Of a DNA stretch of 64,000 bases, positions 63,578 through 64,000 are shown one piece after another. The first letter of the stretch is position 1; each line of letters begins with the position of its first letter. Source of the DNA: Paralithodes platypus (lineage: Eukaryota > Arthropoda > Malacostraca > Decapoda > Lithodidae); NCBI GenBank assembly GCA_032716605.1, contig CM064519.1, positions 24,452,191 through 24,516,190 of the forward strand, in the 5' to 3' direction. The notes beneath the pieces were generated by a model. The model worked only from the letters and a program-made list of their open reading frames with translations, searched no databases and was not told the origin of the DNA. Position numbers and translations under genes: made by a program.

Positions 63578-64000
63578 CGATCACAGCACACAACTGACAA
63601 GTTGAACACCAGCTATCTCTGGCTGTTCTTACCTTGAACTAAAGAATACCAAATGGCAAGCTTCGTTCCTGATGTCCTGGCTGGGTGAGTATAAGGCAAT
63701 CTTCTTGCCCCTACTTAAGGCGCCCGGCTTGAGAGGATCAAAGGCGCTGGGGTGGTGTTGGCGCGTGGTGGTTATGTCCTTGTAGCTCTGGGGGTGGCAC
63801 GCCTGGACTCTGGCTGTACATTGTAGCTAGATGCCCCCGGGCAGATTCTGTTATAAGATGGGGGTGATCACTTCCTGGTGGGAGAGGAAGTGGATGAGAA
63901 ATGGCATGTGCAGGATGATTTATATAAGAAAAGGTTTAGAACTGCTGCATGGGTTGAACTGCTGGTTTATGCGCTATCCTAGCCCGGGAAAAGGACATGA

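Larger units (their letters stand above)
61314..64000 (-). mobile_element. LTR of a further Gypsy-like element (solo or 3' LTR)
   Basis: Starts on the plus strand with TGTTATGCCCGG (LTR end ...GGGCATAACA on the minus strand), the same terminus as the Gypsy-A/B LTRs. AATAAA lies on the minus strand at about 61452. No primer-binding-like TGG follows on the left, so this is the element's 3' side or a solo LTR. Element B8 interrupts it at 62307-62936. No coding frame is seen to the end of the window. Assignment rests on the terminus and the signal. Confidence 0.5.

Overview
The window looks like a transposon graveyard from an animal nuclear genome, most likely an arthropod and probably a decapod crustacean. 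The support is indirect: interstitial (TTAGG)n-type tracts (60506-60523, 60718-60746), very long (GA)n, (TA)n and (G)n runs, and a mix of DIRS-type, CR1-like, Ty3/Gypsy and piggyBac-type elements. I see no convincing single-copy host gene. Almost every coding stretch belongs to a mobile element, most of them broken.

Layout. (1) A Ty3/Gypsy element on the minus strand ('Gypsy-A') spans about 1-29507. Its 3' LTR is cut by the window start (1-2006). An ORF3 module (1825-2532) and pol (3057-6452) follow, and gag, protease and the 5' LTR lie at 22912-29507. Pol is split by a 16.46-kb insertion (6452-22911) bounded on both sides by TTAA. (2) That insertion is a TTAA element ('D1'), itself filled with nested material: an element with about 300-bp inverted ends, a decayed DIRS-type retroelement (7956-11746), tandem repeats, a LINE tail, a 100-N assembly gap (16694-16793) and a second Gypsy copy ('Gypsy-B', plus strand, 16794-20268). 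The 1.48 kb before the gap (15217-16693) recurs after it (20269-21751). This looks like two haplotypes placed end to end, one with and one without Gypsy-B. (3) 29508-38500 holds LINE fragments. A CR1-like LINE (31302-37640) is interrupted at one TTAA by a 3.2-kb stack of TTAA elements. (4) 39099-50432 is a third Gypsy copy ('Gypsy-C'). Its long LTR appears to be interrupted by TTAA elements, including a 5.7-kb piggyBac element (PB1, 43484-49213). (5) 50433-64000 holds SINEs, LINE scraps, a second and nearly complete piggyBac element (PB2, 54827-58565), more small TTAA elements, and a further LTR (61314 to the window end).

How the pieces work together. The dominant theme is the piggyBac-type TTAA economy. 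At least 18 TTAA-bounded units are visible. One non-autonomous family (B, eight copies of about 0.6 kb) has the same right-end architecture as PB1: three TTAA sites at fixed spacings of 34 and 26 bp. Several of those internal TTAA sites carry later insertions, so the element end seems to act as a landing pad for more elements. The second candidate novelty is a conserved protein module encoded downstream of the Gypsy integrase, present in all three Gypsy copies, whose coding region runs into the LTR.
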